From NCBI RefSeq assembly GCF_001542415.1, contig NZ_LNCU01000120.1, positions 37,681-97,381 of the forward strand: DNA of 59,701 bases, read 5' to 3'. The position numbers were made by a program, and so were the translations under genes. Shown here one piece after another: positions 16,640-27,078 of the stretch (the stretch's first letter is position 1; each line of letters begins with the position of its first letter). This stretch comes from Bradyrhizobium macuxiense. GTDB lineage: Bacteria > Pseudomonadota > Alphaproteobacteria > Rhizobiales > Xanthobacteraceae. The notes beneath the pieces are model-generated. The model ran no database searches. It saw only the letters and a program-made list of their open reading frames with translations, and was not told the origin of the DNA.

Positions 16640-17242
16640 TCAGCCCTTGCGATACACCCAGACCCGGGCGGGCGGAAGGTTCATCCAGATTCGCTCGGAC
16701 GCCTCTGTGGACACGCCCGGCAACGATTTCGGAATCGGGGGCACGACCGAATAGGTGAACTGAATGAAGGGAGCGCCGGGCGCGAGCGCCACGAAGGCAT
16801 CGCGGATCAGCTTCAGGCGCGTCAGCATCGGCTTGGTGACGAGCGGCAGGCCGGAGACCACGGCCGAGGCGGGAGATTTCAGGACCTCCCAGAGCGCATC
16901 GCGGAGCGCGTAGGCGTCACCCTGGACGACCTTGGCTTGCGGATAGCGTTCGCGCAGCAGCGCACAGAAGCCCGGATTGTATTCGACCAGCACGAGCCGC
17001 TTTTGATCGACGCCGTGCTCGATCAGCGCGTTGGTGATCGCACCGGTGCCGGGTCCAAGCTCGACGACCGGCCCTTCGGCATCCGCATCGACATATTGCG
17101 CCATGGTGCGGGCGAGCAGCCGTCCTGACGGCATCACCGCGCCCATATGCAGCGGCTTCTCAATCCATGAACGGAGAAAACGGACCTCGTCGTCGAGACG
17201 GAGGGGCTTCTTCAACGCACGCGCGGACGATTGCAAGGGCAT
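16640..17242 (-). CDS. pmtA: Phosphatidylethanolamine N-methyltransferase PmtA
   Basis: A 200-residue SAM-dependent methyltransferase of the PmtA type, which converts phosphatidylethanolamine to phosphatidylcholine through its methylated intermediates. The SAM-binding motif VVELGPGTGAITNALIEHGV is near residue 60, and residues LVLVEYNPGFCALL and GDAYAL follow. The short, soluble form and location just downstream of dnaJ match pmtA in Bradyrhizobium. An rRNA adenine dimethylase-like relative is the alternative, but the N-terminal RFLRSWIEKPLHMGAVMPSG favours PmtA. Confidence 0.85.
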   Translation of the reverse strand: MPLQSSARALKKPLRLDDEVRFLRSWIEKPLHMGAVMPSGRLLARTMAQYVDADAEGPVVELGPGTGAITNALIEHGVDQKRLVLVEYNPGFCALLRERYPQAKVVQGDAYALRDALWEVLKSPASAVVSGLPLVTKPMLTRLKLIRDAFVALAPGAPFIQFTYSVVPPIPKSLPGVSTEASERIWMNLPPARVWVYRKG

Positions 17243-17333
17243 GTCGCTACCAGGCGGGACCGCACAATCGAGCGGTGTCAGAAAACAGTCACAAAGACGT
17301 ATAGGTCAGAACCGTTACGGTCAAGCACGACGA

Positions 17334-18473
17334 CTACTGCTGAGCCGAGCGATTTCCGAAGAAGTCCTTGACCTTAGAGAAGAAACCCGCCGCCTCCGGC
17401 TGGGTTGCACCGGACGACAGCTTTTCGAACTCCGCCAGCAATTCTTGCTGTTTCTTGGTCAGATTCTGCGGCGTTTCGACTACGACCTGGACGTACATAT
17501 CGCCGGTCTGGCGCGACCGCAGCACCGGCATACCCTTTGATGCGATGCGGAATCGCCGCCCAGATTGGGTGCCCGCCGGTACTTTCACCTTGGTCTTGTT
17601 CTTGTCGATGGTCGGCACCTCGAACTCGCCACCGAGCGCGGCGGTTACCATCGAAATCGGCACGCGGCAGTGCAGGTCGGCGCCGTCGCGCTGGAAGAAC
17701 TGGTGCGAGGTGAGCGACAGGAAAATGTAGAGGTCTCCAGGCGGGCCGCCGCGGATGCCGGCCTCGCCTTCGCCGGCGAGACGAATGCGCGTGCCGTCCT
17801 CGACGCCCTGGGGAATGTTGACCGACAGCGTCCGCTCGCGCGTCACCCGGCCGGAGCCGGCGCAGGAGGCGCAAGCGTCCTCGATCATCTGGCCACGGCC
17901 CTGACAGCCCGGGCAGGTGCGCTCCAGCGTAAAGAAGCCCTGCGCCTGCCTGACGCGGCCGGCGCCGCCGCAGGTCGAGCAGGTCTTCGGCTTGGTGCCG
18001 GCCTTGGCGCCGGTGCCCGAGCAGGCTTCGCAGGTGACCGAAACCGGGATCTCGATCTGCGCGGTCTTGCCCTGGAAGGCTTCCTCGAGCGTGATCTCCA
18101 TGTTGTAGCGCAGGTCGGCGCCGCGCTCGCGGCCGCCGCTGCGGCGCTGGCCGGCCATGCCGAACAGGTCTTCGAAGATGTCGGAGAAGGAGGAGGCAAA
18201 GCCCGCGCCGAAGCCGGGGCCAGCTCCGCCGCCGCCCATGCCCTGCTCGAAGGCGGCATGGCCGAAGCGGTCATAGGCGGCGCGCTTGTCGCCGTCCTTG
18301 AGCACCTCATAGGCTTCGTTGATTTCCTTGAACCGGACCTCGCTGCTGGCGTCGCCCGGATTCCTGTCCGGATGCCATTTCATCGCGAGCTTGCGGAAAG
18401 CTGCCTTGAGCTTGGTCTCATCCGCGTTCCGATCGACCTCGAGGGTCTCGTAATAGCAGCGCTTGGTGGACAT
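17334..18473 (-). CDS. dnaJ: Chaperone protein DnaJ
   Basis: A 379-residue class A DnaJ with every domain: J domain with HPD at residues 34-36 (KWHPDRNPGD), a Gly/Phe-rich linker (about 80-110), four CXXCXGXG zinc repeats (from CEACSGTG to CASCAGSG) and the C-terminal substrate-binding domains. It delivers clients to DnaK and stimulates its ATPase. It lies 146 bp downstream of dnaK on the same strand, probably read from the dnaK heat-shock promoter, and is followed by pmtA. Confidence 0.97.
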   Translation of the reverse strand: MSTKRCYYETLEVDRNADETKLKAAFRKLAMKWHPDRNPGDASSEVRFKEINEAYEVLKDGDKRAAYDRFGHAAFEQGMGGGGAGPGFGAGFASSFSDIFEDLFGMAGQRRSGGRERGADLRYNMEITLEEAFQGKTAQIEIPVSVTCEACSGTGAKAGTKPKTCSTCGGAGRVRQAQGFFTLERTCPGCQGRGQMIEDACASCAGSGRVTRERTLSVNIPQGVEDGTRIRLAGEGEAGIRGGPPGDLYIFLSLTSHQFFQRDGADLHCRVPISMVTAALGGEFEVPTIDKNKTKVKVPAGTQSGRRFRIASKGMPVLRSRQTGDMYVQVVVETPQNLTKKQQELLAEFEKLSSGATQPEAAGFFSKVKDFFGNRSAQQ

Positions 18474-18619
18474 CCTTCAATTCCGTCCGAAGTTCGTCGC
18501 GATCGCAGAGGATTGCGCCCGTCTGCAAGATGTAGCGATCGCCTTAAAGAAAAATGACCCCCACTCCATCGAGACGCGACGCGTGCTCTTTGGTGTGAGG
18601 GCCATGATCCAACCCGCGT

Positions 18620-20521
<1,902 letters not shown>

Positions 20522-20623
20522 GGTTTTCATATCCTCTTTGCTACGGCAGGTTGGTTGGGCCCTGACGGCGCTCCGTACCGAACCCCCAGACGTTCACATA
20601 CTCGCGATATTGCGACGGTGAGC

Positions 20624-20654
20624 CTGATATAGGAGAGAGGGTCCTGCCCGCAAG
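20624..20654 (-). promoter_or_regulatory. RpoH (sigma-32) heat-shock promoter of dnaK
   Basis: On the minus strand CTTG (20654-20651), a 17-nt spacer, then CCTATATCAG (20633-20624). This fits the alphaproteobacterial RpoH consensus CTTG-N17/18-CYTATNTNNG at every defined position. It lies about 100 bp before the dnaK start, leaving a 5' leader of roughly 95 nt. Confidence 0.75.
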
Positions 20655-20840
20655 GACTGGACGCAACGTTGAGGCCTGAAAAGACTGACGTTTGAAAGAT
20701 TGTGTCAGCTCCGGGATCGCATGGGTCCACCCTCAAACATGTTAACAAATCGGCAATGTTCGCGACGCTTCCGACAGCGATCAGCCGCCGCGCCATCGAC
20801 CCGGATTGTTGAGTGAACGCTCACAACGGTCCCGCGCCCC

Positions 20841-21079
20841 GCGCGCAAAGAGGCGCGCTATTTGGCCGCTGGCGACTGTGCCGGTCGCACGAGCCTCCCC
20901 CCGGAGAAATGCCGGGAAACACCGGAAAGTACCGCCCTACCAGGGGAAACGCCCCGGGAATCGGGGCGCCAAGGCCGGAACGAAGACACGGCGGCCCTGT
21001 TGCAGGGTCATCAAAACCGCTAAAAGCGGGCCGACTGAGTGCGGCCCACCCAGCCCTGCATCGGCCCGTCGAGCGGCCG
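20841..21079 (+). other. Non-coding stretch with seven consecutive hairpins
   Basis: Between the dnaK promoter and the next gene, seven short perfect stems follow each other: 20841-20858 (GCGCGC), 20900-20916 (CCCGG), 20950-20968 (CGCCCC), 20995-21007 (CCCTG), 21017-21029 (CCGC), 21028-21047 (GGGCCG) and 21062-21079 (CGGCC). Loops contain A-rich runs. Overlapping frames are open but unlike protein. It could be a structured leader of the gene at 21103 or a small RNA; it does not match RNase P RNA, tmRNA, 6S or SRP RNA features I know. Confidence 0.4.
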
Positions 21080-21102
21080 CCGAGCAAACCGGTAGATCCT
21101 CC

Positions 21103-22041
21103 ATGATGCCTTTTCGAGTTCTCGCTGCGGTCGCCTTGCTGATTGCCGCCACGTGTTCTGCCTACGCTGCCGACGTGGTGTTTCCGCCAGGCGCGCATGT
21201 CGGGATGAAGCCGCTGGTCGGCCTCTCGCGCGCGAAGACGTTCATCGGTTTCGAGACCGAAGACCAGAGCGTGAGGGTGCTGATCGCGGATCTGCCCGCC
21301 GATGCCTATGGCGAGGTCGTCAGCGCCTTCAAGGCCAATCCCGCCGGCAGCGGCGGCATCAAGCCGGAAAGCCTCGAGACCCCGGCCGGGCTCGGCTACT
21401 ACACGATCGAGAGCGCGCGGGACGGCGCGACCAATGTCCGGCGCTATTCGATGATCCTGCCGGGCTCGACCTTCTCCGGCTATGTCGCGGTGCAGGTGCC
21501 CGAGAACGCCGCCAAGATCTACACCGATGACGCGGTGCGGCAGATGTTCGCCACCGCCGTGATCCGCAACGAGGTGCCGGTCGACGAGCAGCTCGGCATG
21601 ATGCCGTTCAAAGTCACCCAGCTTGCCGATTTCAAGACCGTCCGCATGCTGGCACCCGGCGCGGCGCTGATCCTGGCCGATGGCGACGAGAGGACCGGCT
21701 TCGAGGCCAAGCCCTTCATGATCCTCGGCGTCATCACCTCGACCGCAGCCTCCCCCGACGATCGCGGCCGTTTAGCCCAGCAGGTCGCCACCACGATTCC
21801 CGGCGTGCGCGACGGACGCATCACCATGTCCGAGCCGATCCGGATCGACGGCCAGCCGGGTTACGAGACCCGGATCGACGCGACCAGCGGCAAGGACAAC
21901 ACGCCGGTGACCATCGTGCAGTGGCTGCGCTTCGGCTCGCAGTCGTCGGTCCGCATCATCGGCAGCTCGCCGCGCACCGATTGGGAGACGGCGTTCCCGC
22001 GCTTCCGCGCGGTGCGCGACGGCATCGAGCCGCGCGGCTGA
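21103..22041 (+). CDS. Exported protein of unknown function
   Basis: A 312-residue protein with a classical signal peptide (MMPFRVLAAVALLIAATCSAYA, cleavage after AYA), so probably periplasmic. Two similar halves of about 140 residues appear, each ending in a strand-rich block (LGYYTIESARDG..., PGYETRIDATSG...), which suggests an internally repeated beta-rich fold. I do not recognise the family. The start at 21103 is set by the signal peptide; the frame is open further upstream but that part is the hairpin-rich non-coding stretch. It is separated by about 100 bp from pncA on the same strand. Confidence 0.75.
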   Translation: MMPFRVLAAVALLIAATCSAYAADVVFPPGAHVGMKPLVGLSRAKTFIGFETEDQSVRVLIADLPADAYGEVVSAFKANPAGSGGIKPESLETPAGLGYYTIESARDGATNVRRYSMILPGSTFSGYVAVQVPENAAKIYTDDAVRQMFATAVIRNEVPVDEQLGMMPFKVTQLADFKTVRMLAPGAALILADGDERTGFEAKPFMILGVITSTAASPDDRGRLAQQVATTIPGVRDGRITMSEPIRIDGQPGYETRIDATSGKDNTPVTIVQWLRFGSQSSVRIIGSSPRTDWETAFPRFRAVRDGIEPRG

Positions 22042-22140
22042 TCGGCCGTTTCGCAAGGCGCGCCAAAAAACGGACTTTCGCCGATACGCAGACGGAACTA
22101 GCCTCCTCGCGCGGTTTCACGCAAAGCGGGGAGAGGCACG

Positions 22141-22851
22141 ATGTTGGATCGACGAGGGGTTGTTGCAGGTCTCGGCGCGGCGGCTGTGGCAGGCCTGGTT
22201 CCGAGCCGGCTTTGGGCAGCAGCAATCAAGCCTGACGACGCCTCGGCTCTTCTGGTGATCGACGTCCAGAACTGCTTCCTGCCCGGCGGCAGCCTCGCGG
22301 TGAAAGACGGCGAGCAGGTCGTGCCGGTCATCAACAAGATCGCCAAAAGCTTTGCCAATGTGGTGATGACTCAGGACTGGCACACGCCCGGACACGTCTC
22401 CTTCGCCTCAGCGCATTCCGGCAAGAAGCCGTTCGAGACGATCGACCTCGCCTACGGCAAGCAGGTGCTGTGGCCCGACCATTGCGTGCAGGGCACCGAC
22501 GGTGCCGCGCTGTCGAAGGATCTTGCGATCCCGCAGGCCGAGCTGATCATCCGCAAGGGCTTCCACCAGGACGTCGACAGCTACTCGGCCTTCACCGAGG
22601 CCGACGGCAAGACCACGACCGGACTTGCCGCCTATCTGAAGGCGCGCAACGTCACGCGGCTGTTCGTCGCCGGGCTCGCCACCGATTTCTGCGTGGCCTG
22701 GACTGCGCTCGATGCCCGCAAGGCCGGCTTCGAGACCTATGTGGTGGAAGACGCCTGCCGCGGCATCGACACGCAGGGATCGCTCGCCAAGGCGTGGGCC
22801 GACATGGACAAGGCCGGCGTCAAGCGCATCAAGTCGTCCGATATCGCGTAA
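22141..22851 (+). CDS. pncA: Nicotinamidase with export signal
   Basis: A 236-residue isochorismatase-fold nicotinamidase. The catalytic triad is visible: Asp in LVIDVQNCFLPGGSLAV, Lys in IIRKGF, Cys in LATDFCVAWTALDA; the metal site is in TQDWHTPGHVSF. It hydrolyses nicotinamide to nicotinate and ammonia, and might also act on pyrazinamide-like amides. Unusually, residues 1-27 look like a Tat signal (LDRRGVVAGLGAAAVAGLVP), placing it in the periplasm. A Purine-rich GGGGAGAGG precedes ATG 22141. An AraC gene follows 21 bp later. Confidence 0.9.
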   Translation: MLDRRGVVAGLGAAAVAGLVPSRLWAAAIKPDDASALLVIDVQNCFLPGGSLAVKDGEQVVPVINKIAKSFANVVMTQDWHTPGHVSFASAHSGKKPFETIDLAYGKQVLWPDHCVQGTDGAALSKDLAIPQAELIIRKGFHQDVDSYSAFTEADGKTTTGLAAYLKARNVTRLFVAGLATDFCVAWTALDARKAGFETYVVEDACRGIDTQGSLAKAWADMDKAGVKRIKSSDIA

Positions 22852-22872
22852 GGCTTTTCGCGCGGGGGCAGT

Positions 22873-23727
22873 ATGGCCGGGATCGCGGCGCCTGTCGCAT
22901 TCGACTTCGCCCAGCGCTCGCCGTCATCGCGCATGGCGGGCCTGATCGTCGGAATGACCGGCTATCGCGAGACGGCGGCGGGCTGGTTTTCGCAGCGCCA
23001 GACCGCCCCGCTCATCGCTCCGCTGATCGTCAGTTTCGGCACGCCCTTCCTGATTGCGCTCGCGCGTGAGCCTGGCGCATCCGACCGCCAGCTCAGCTTC
23101 GCCGCCGGCCTGCATGCGGGCCCCGTCTACATCAAGTCCGACGGGCGGGCGGAGTGCGTGCAGGTCGATTTCACGCCACTTGGCGCCTACCGCTTCTTCG
23201 GCGGCGCCGTCGCGGAGCTCGCCGGCCGCATGGTCGATATCGACGACGTGCTCGGCCGCGAGGGGCGGCGGCTGCGCGAACAGCTCGGAGGCGCCGCGAA
23301 CTGGCACCGGCGCTTCGATCTGATCGAGGACTTCGTGCTTCGTCGCGTGGGCTACGTGCCATCGCCGGAGATCGTGTTCGCCTATCGCGGGCTGGCGCGA
23401 TCGGCCGGCGCCGCCAGAATCGCGACACTTGCCGCGGACATCGGCTGGAGCCGCAAACACCTCGTCGACCGGTTTCGATCCGAAGTGGGACTCGCCCCCA
23501 AATCGGTGGCACGCATGATGCGCTTTCGTGAAGCTTGCCGGCTCGCACAGGGCGGAGCGGCCGGCGGCTGGGCGGGGATCGCGACGGAGAGCGGCTATGC
23601 CGACCAGGCGCATCTCGCCCGCGAATTTGTCGAGTTCGCCGGGGAGCCACCGACGGCCTGGGCCCGCCGGCTGGCGCTGACCGACAACCGCTTGGCGCGT
23701 TCCGGCAATCTGACGGCCGACTGGTAA
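22873..23727 (+). CDS. AraC-family transcriptional regulator
   Basis: A 284-residue regulator. The C-terminal third carries the AraC/XylS double helix-turn-helix (IATLAADIGWSRKHLVDRFR, GLAPKSVARMMRFREA, and ESGYADQAHLAREFVEFAG). The N-terminal 170 residues form a sensor domain with no recognisable ligand pocket. It starts 21 bp after pncA and is followed 76 bp later by a VOC-family gene; AraC genes next to such glyoxalase-like genes are common in rhizobia and often regulate them. Confidence 0.88.
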   Translation: MAGIAAPVAFDFAQRSPSSRMAGLIVGMTGYRETAAGWFSQRQTAPLIAPLIVSFGTPFLIALAREPGASDRQLSFAAGLHAGPVYIKSDGRAECVQVDFTPLGAYRFFGGAVAELAGRMVDIDDVLGREGRRLREQLGGAANWHRRFDLIEDFVLRRVGYVPSPEIVFAYRGLARSAGAARIATLAADIGWSRKHLVDRFRSEVGLAPKSVARMMRFREACRLAQGGAAGGWAGIATESGYADQAHLAREFVEFAGEPPTAWARRLALTDNRLARSGNLTADW

Positions 23728-23803
23728 CAAACCTTCAAGCCATCGGCGCATTGCGCTGCGCATACTGGCGCCATCAGTCCAACAGTGACGGAGGCATACG
23801 ACC

Positions 23804-24226
23804 ATGAGCGACATCGAGCCACCGCGCATCTTCCCGACGATGCGCTGCCGGGATGCAGAGGCGATGATCAGCTGGCTGAAGGCCGTGTTCGGCTTCACCG
23901 AATATGTCGTCTACCGCACGGATGGCGCAGTCCAGCACGCCGAGCTCGCTTTCGGCTCGTCCTTGCTGATGCTCGGCCAGAGCCGCGACGACGCGTACGG
24001 CAAGCTGGTCGGCGACGACACCGGTCGCCGCACCGACTCGATCTATGTCGCCGTCAACGATCCCGATGCCCTGCACGCAAAGGCCAAGGCCGCCGGCGCG
24101 AAGATCGAAATGGACCTGCACGACACCGACTATGGCAGCCGCGATTTCGCCTGCCGCGATCCGGAAGGAAATCTCTGGAGCTTCGGCACATATTGGCCGA
24201 AGGCCCATGAGAAACCCCCGGCATGA
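23804..24226 (+). CDS. VOC-family (glyoxalase/bleomycin-resistance-like) protein
   Basis: A 140-residue protein of the vicinal oxygen chelate fold in two beta-alpha-beta-beta-beta repeats: IFPTMRCRDAEAMISWLKAV at the start, AELAFGSSLLMLG, then DALHAKAKAAGAKIEMDL and a C-terminal DFACRDPEGNLWSFGTYW. It resembles the PhnB/extradiol-like subgroup; metal ligands cannot be assigned safely. It follows the AraC regulator on the same strand and is probably its target or partner. Confidence 0.88.
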   Translation: MSDIEPPRIFPTMRCRDAEAMISWLKAVFGFTEYVVYRTDGAVQHAELAFGSSLLMLGQSRDDAYGKLVGDDTGRRTDSIYVAVNDPDALHAKAKAAGAKIEMDLHDTDYGSRDFACRDPEGNLWSFGTYWPKAHEKPPA

Positions 24227-24256
24227 TGCCGCGCAACCCGCAAGCAGACTGGACGA

Positions 24257-24862
24257 TCAGGCCGTGAAATCGGCAACCGGGGTGGCCTTGGCGCCGCCCT
24301 TGGAGACGCCGACCAGGGCCGGACGCAGGATGCGCTCGCCGATCATGTAACCGGCCTGCACGACCTGGACCACGGTGCCGGACGGCACCGACGGATCGGG
24401 CACCTCGAACATCGCCTGCTGGAAGTTCGGATCGAACTTCTCGCCGATCGGATCGAACTTCTTCACGCCGTTCTTTTCCAGCGCGTTGAGCAGCGAGCGC
24501 TCGGTCAACTCGACGCCTTCGATCAGCGCCTTCAGGCCGGGATCGGCGGCTTCCTTGGCCTCGGCCGGCACAGCATCGAGCGCGCGCTGCAGATTATCGG
24601 CGATATCGAGCACGTCGCGGGCAAAGCCGGTGATCCCGTAGGTCTTCGCGTCGGCCACCTCGCGGCGGGTGCGCTGACGGAGATTCTCCATCTCGGCCAG
24701 CGTGCGCAGCGTTCTGTCACGCGCCTCCGCCAGTTCCTTGGTCAGCGCCTCGGCCGATCCGACCTCGGGATCGTCGGGCATGATGTAAGGCTTGGAGACC
24801 ACAGGCTCACCCGTCGGGTCCGGATTCTCGGTATTGTCATTGGTCCGGTTCGGATCGGTCAT
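24257..24862 (-). CDS. grpE: GrpE nucleotide-exchange factor
   Basis: A 201-residue GrpE, the ADP release factor of DnaK. The long N-terminal coiled coil (about residues 35-80, LAEARDRTLRTLAEMENLRQ) and the C-terminal beta-wing motif FDPNFQQAMFEVPD with QAGYMIGERILRPALVGVSK are present. ATG 24862 excludes 28 upstream residues without GrpE similarity. It lies 104 bp downstream of hrcA on the same strand, the classic hrcA-grpE pairing, although dnaKJ is several kilobases away. Confidence 0.96.
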   Translation of the reverse strand: MTDPNRTNDNTENPDPTGEPVVSKPYIMPDDPEVGSAEALTKELAEARDRTLRTLAEMENLRQRTRREVADAKTYGITGFARDVLDIADNLQRALDAVPAEAKEAADPGLKALIEGVELTERSLLNALEKNGVKKFDPIGEKFDPNFQQAMFEVPDPSVPSGTVVQVVQAGYMIGERILRPALVGVSKGGAKATPVADFTA

Positions 24863-24965
24863 GGCTTGCCTTCTCGAAAACTCGCGTCGGTTCAAATCTT
24901 GGGGATTGGTTAGGCCGGATATCGTGCTTTGGGCTCCGAAAATCAAGCGCCCTTATGTCCTCCGG

Positions 24966-26054
24966 TCAGCCGCCCAGGATCTTGCTGACGATGCGCGCGG
25001 CGTAATCGACCGTCGGGATCACCCTGGCATAATTCAGCCGCGTCGGGCCGATCACGCCGAGGACACCGACGATCCGCCCCTGCGCGTCGCCATAGGGCGC
25101 AATGATGGTCGAGGAACCCGACAGCGAGAACAGCTTGTTCTCCGAGCCGATGAAAATCCGCACCCCCTCACCGCGCTCCGCGCGACCGAGCAAATCGATC
25201 ACACCGCGCTTGGTTTCGAGGTCGTCGAACAACGACTTGATGCGCTCGAGATCGTCGAGCGCATGCAGATCCTCCAGCAGATTGGCGTGGCCGCGCACGA
25301 TCAGCTGCCGATCCTCGTTCTCGCCGCCGGACCAGCTCGCGATGCCGGCCGCGACCACCTTTTGCGTGAGCTGATCGAGTTCCGCGCGGTTCTGCGCCAA
25401 TGCGGTCTCGAGCTCGAGGCGGGCTTCGGCCAGCGTCCGGCCACGGATCCGCGCATTGAGGAAGTTGGTCGCTTCGATCAGCGCCGAAGACGGAACGCCC
25501 GGCGGCAGCGCCAGCACCCGGTTTTCGACCTGGCCGTCTTCGCCGACCAGCACGACCAGCGCCCTCTCCGGTTCCAGCCGCACGAACTCGATGTGCTTCA
25601 GCCGCGCATTCGACTTCGGCGTCAGCACCACCGCCGCGGCGCGGGTCAGGCCCGACAGCCGGGTCAGCGCCTCGCTGAGTGCGGCCTCGACCGTTTGCGC
25701 GCGGCCGACCGCGGCGAGTTGGGTCTGGATCGACTGCCGCTCGTCCTCGGTGAGATCGCCGATCTGCATCAGGGCATCGACGAAGAAGCGCAAGCCGAGT
25801 TCGGTGGGCAGCCGCCCGGCCGAGGTATGCGGCGCATAGATCAGGCCGAGCTGCTCGAGGTCCGACATCACGTTGCGTACGGAGGCCGGCGACAGCGGCA
25901 AGGCGATCAGGCGCGAAATGTTGCGCGAGCCCACCGGCTCGCCGGTCGCCAGATAACTTTCGACGATTTGACGAAAAATGTCGCGCGACCGTTCGTTGAG
26001 CTGGGCCAACCCGGCATGCGGCGCAATCAGGCTAATCGGATCGTGGTGAGCCAC
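24966..26054 (-). CDS. hrcA: Heat-inducible transcription repressor HrcA
   Basis: A 362-residue HrcA. The N-terminal winged helix reads RSRDIFRQIVESYLATGEPV, then SPASVRNVMSDLEQLGLI and APHTSAGRLPTELGLRFFVD. A central GAF-like and insert region follows, and the C-terminal IIAPYGDAQGRIVGVLGVIG is typical. HrcA binds CIRCE repeats, usually before groESL; none is present in this window, neither before dnaK nor before hrcA, so its targets lie elsewhere. It precedes grpE. Confidence 0.96.
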   Translation of the reverse strand: MAHHDPISLIAPHAGLAQLNERSRDIFRQIVESYLATGEPVGSRNISRLIALPLSPASVRNVMSDLEQLGLIYAPHTSAGRLPTELGLRFFVDALMQIGDLTEDERQSIQTQLAAVGRAQTVEAALSEALTRLSGLTRAAAVVLTPKSNARLKHIEFVRLEPERALVVLVGEDGQVENRVLALPPGVPSSALIEATNFLNARIRGRTLAEARLELETALAQNRAELDQLTQKVVAAGIASWSGGENEDRQLIVRGHANLLEDLHALDDLERIKSLFDDLETKRGVIDLLGRAERGEGVRIFIGSENKLFSLSGSSTIIAPYGDAQGRIVGVLGVIGPTRLNYARVIPTVDYAARIVSKILGG

Positions 26055-26202
26055 ACTCTACTCCCTCACATTTCCCTAATCTGTCGATCCGGGAGGCCGG
26101 TGACAAGCATGCATTCGGCCCGGGAAATGGGAGGCGGACCAGGCGCATACACCGGGCCGAAAACCCTTGCCGCTGCCCGTTCCCGATCCTACAAGCACGG
26201 TG

Positions 26203-26322
26203 AGCGTGATCCGGACCGATACGCCCGCGTTAGCGGAAAATGGAAGCCGGTTTTCCGAAAGATCGTGCTCAAACAAAAAGATAGAACGCGAAGACGATCG
26301 ACGATAAGTCATCGCGCTCTAG
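26203..26322. repeat. Family A dispersed repeat (long form)
   Basis: AGCGTGATCCGG, then GGAAAATGGAAGCCGGTTTT and CCGAAAGATCGTGCTCAAAC, followed by an imperfect hairpin block AACGCGAAGACGA...TCATCGCGCTCTAG. This is a diverged member of the family, lying in the divergent gap between hrcA and rph, 32 bp before the rph start. Confidence 0.65.
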
Positions 26323-26353
26323 CCACTTCTTTCTCGGATTTTTGGAGGACTCC

Positions 26354-27067
26354 ATGCGGCCAAGCCGCCGTGCGCCCGATGAACTGCGTCCCGTGTCGCT
26401 GGAACGCGGTGTCGTCAAATATGCCGAGGGTTCCTGCATGGTGAAGTTCGGCGACACCCATGTGCTGGTGACCGCCACGCTTGAAGAGCGGCTGCCCCCC
26501 TGGCTGAAGGGCCAGGGCCGCGGCTGGGTCACCGCCGAATACGGCATGCTGCCGCGCGCCACCCTGGAACGCACCCGCCGCGAGGCCTCCGCCGGCAAGC
26601 AGGGCGGCCGCACCGTCGAAATCCAGCGGCTGATCGGCCGCTCGCTGCGCGCCGCTATCGATCTCGAAGCATTGGGCGAACGCCAGATCACCGTCGATTG
26701 CGACGTGATCCAGGCCGATGGCGGCACCCGCACCGCCTCGATCACCGGAGCCTGGGTGGCGCTTGCCGACTGCCTCAACTGGATGAAGACCCGCAACATG
26801 CTGAAGGCCAACGTCTTGCGCGACAATGTCGCGGCGATCTCCTGCGGCATCTACCAGGGCACGCCGGTGCTCGATCTCGACTATGCCGAGGATTCCGAGG
26901 CCGAGACCGACGCCAATTTCGTCATGACCGGCGACGGTCGCATCATCGAGGTACAGGGCACCGCCGAGAAGACGCCGTTCTCGCAAGACGAATTTTTGGC
27001 ACTGATGGCGCTGGCGCGCAAAGGTGTCGCGCGTCTGGTCGACTTGCAAAAGATCGCGGTGGCGTAG
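26354..27067 (+). CDS. rph: Ribonuclease PH
   Basis: A 237-residue phosphorolytic exoribonuclease that trims tRNA 3' ends. The family blocks RPSRRAPDELRPVSLERGVV, GWVTAEYGMLPRAT, then RREASAGKQGGRTVEIQRLI and the catalytic VDCDVIQADGGTRTASITGA are intact. ATG 26354 has GGAGG at 26344-26348. It is the first gene of a tight run, rph-rdgB-hemW, with 11 bp to rdgB. Confidence 0.97.
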   Translation: MRPSRRAPDELRPVSLERGVVKYAEGSCMVKFGDTHVLVTATLEERLPPWLKGQGRGWVTAEYGMLPRATLERTRREASAGKQGGRTVEIQRLIGRSLRAAIDLEALGERQITVDCDVIQADGGTRTASITGAWVALADCLNWMKTRNMLKANVLRDNVAAISCGIYQGTPVLDLDYAEDSEAETDANFVMTGDGRIIEVQGTAEKTPFSQDEFLALMALARKGVARLVDLQKIAVA

Positions 27068-27078
27068 ACACATTGGTC

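Noticed and set aside
20813..21106. 97-codon frame in the hairpin-rich stretch upstream of the exported protein gene
   Set aside because: Overlaps seven perfect stems, has no ribosome binding site and an Arg/Pro-rich composition typical of random GC-rich DNA.
24863..24965. RpoH-like promoter before grpE (CTTG followed by CGATATCC)
   Set aside because: Spacing and -10 match are poor compared with the dnaK site.
20531..26200. CIRCE (HrcA operator) near dnaK, hrcA or grpE
   Set aside because: No TTAGCACTC-N9-GAGTGCTAA-like repeat was found on either strand.
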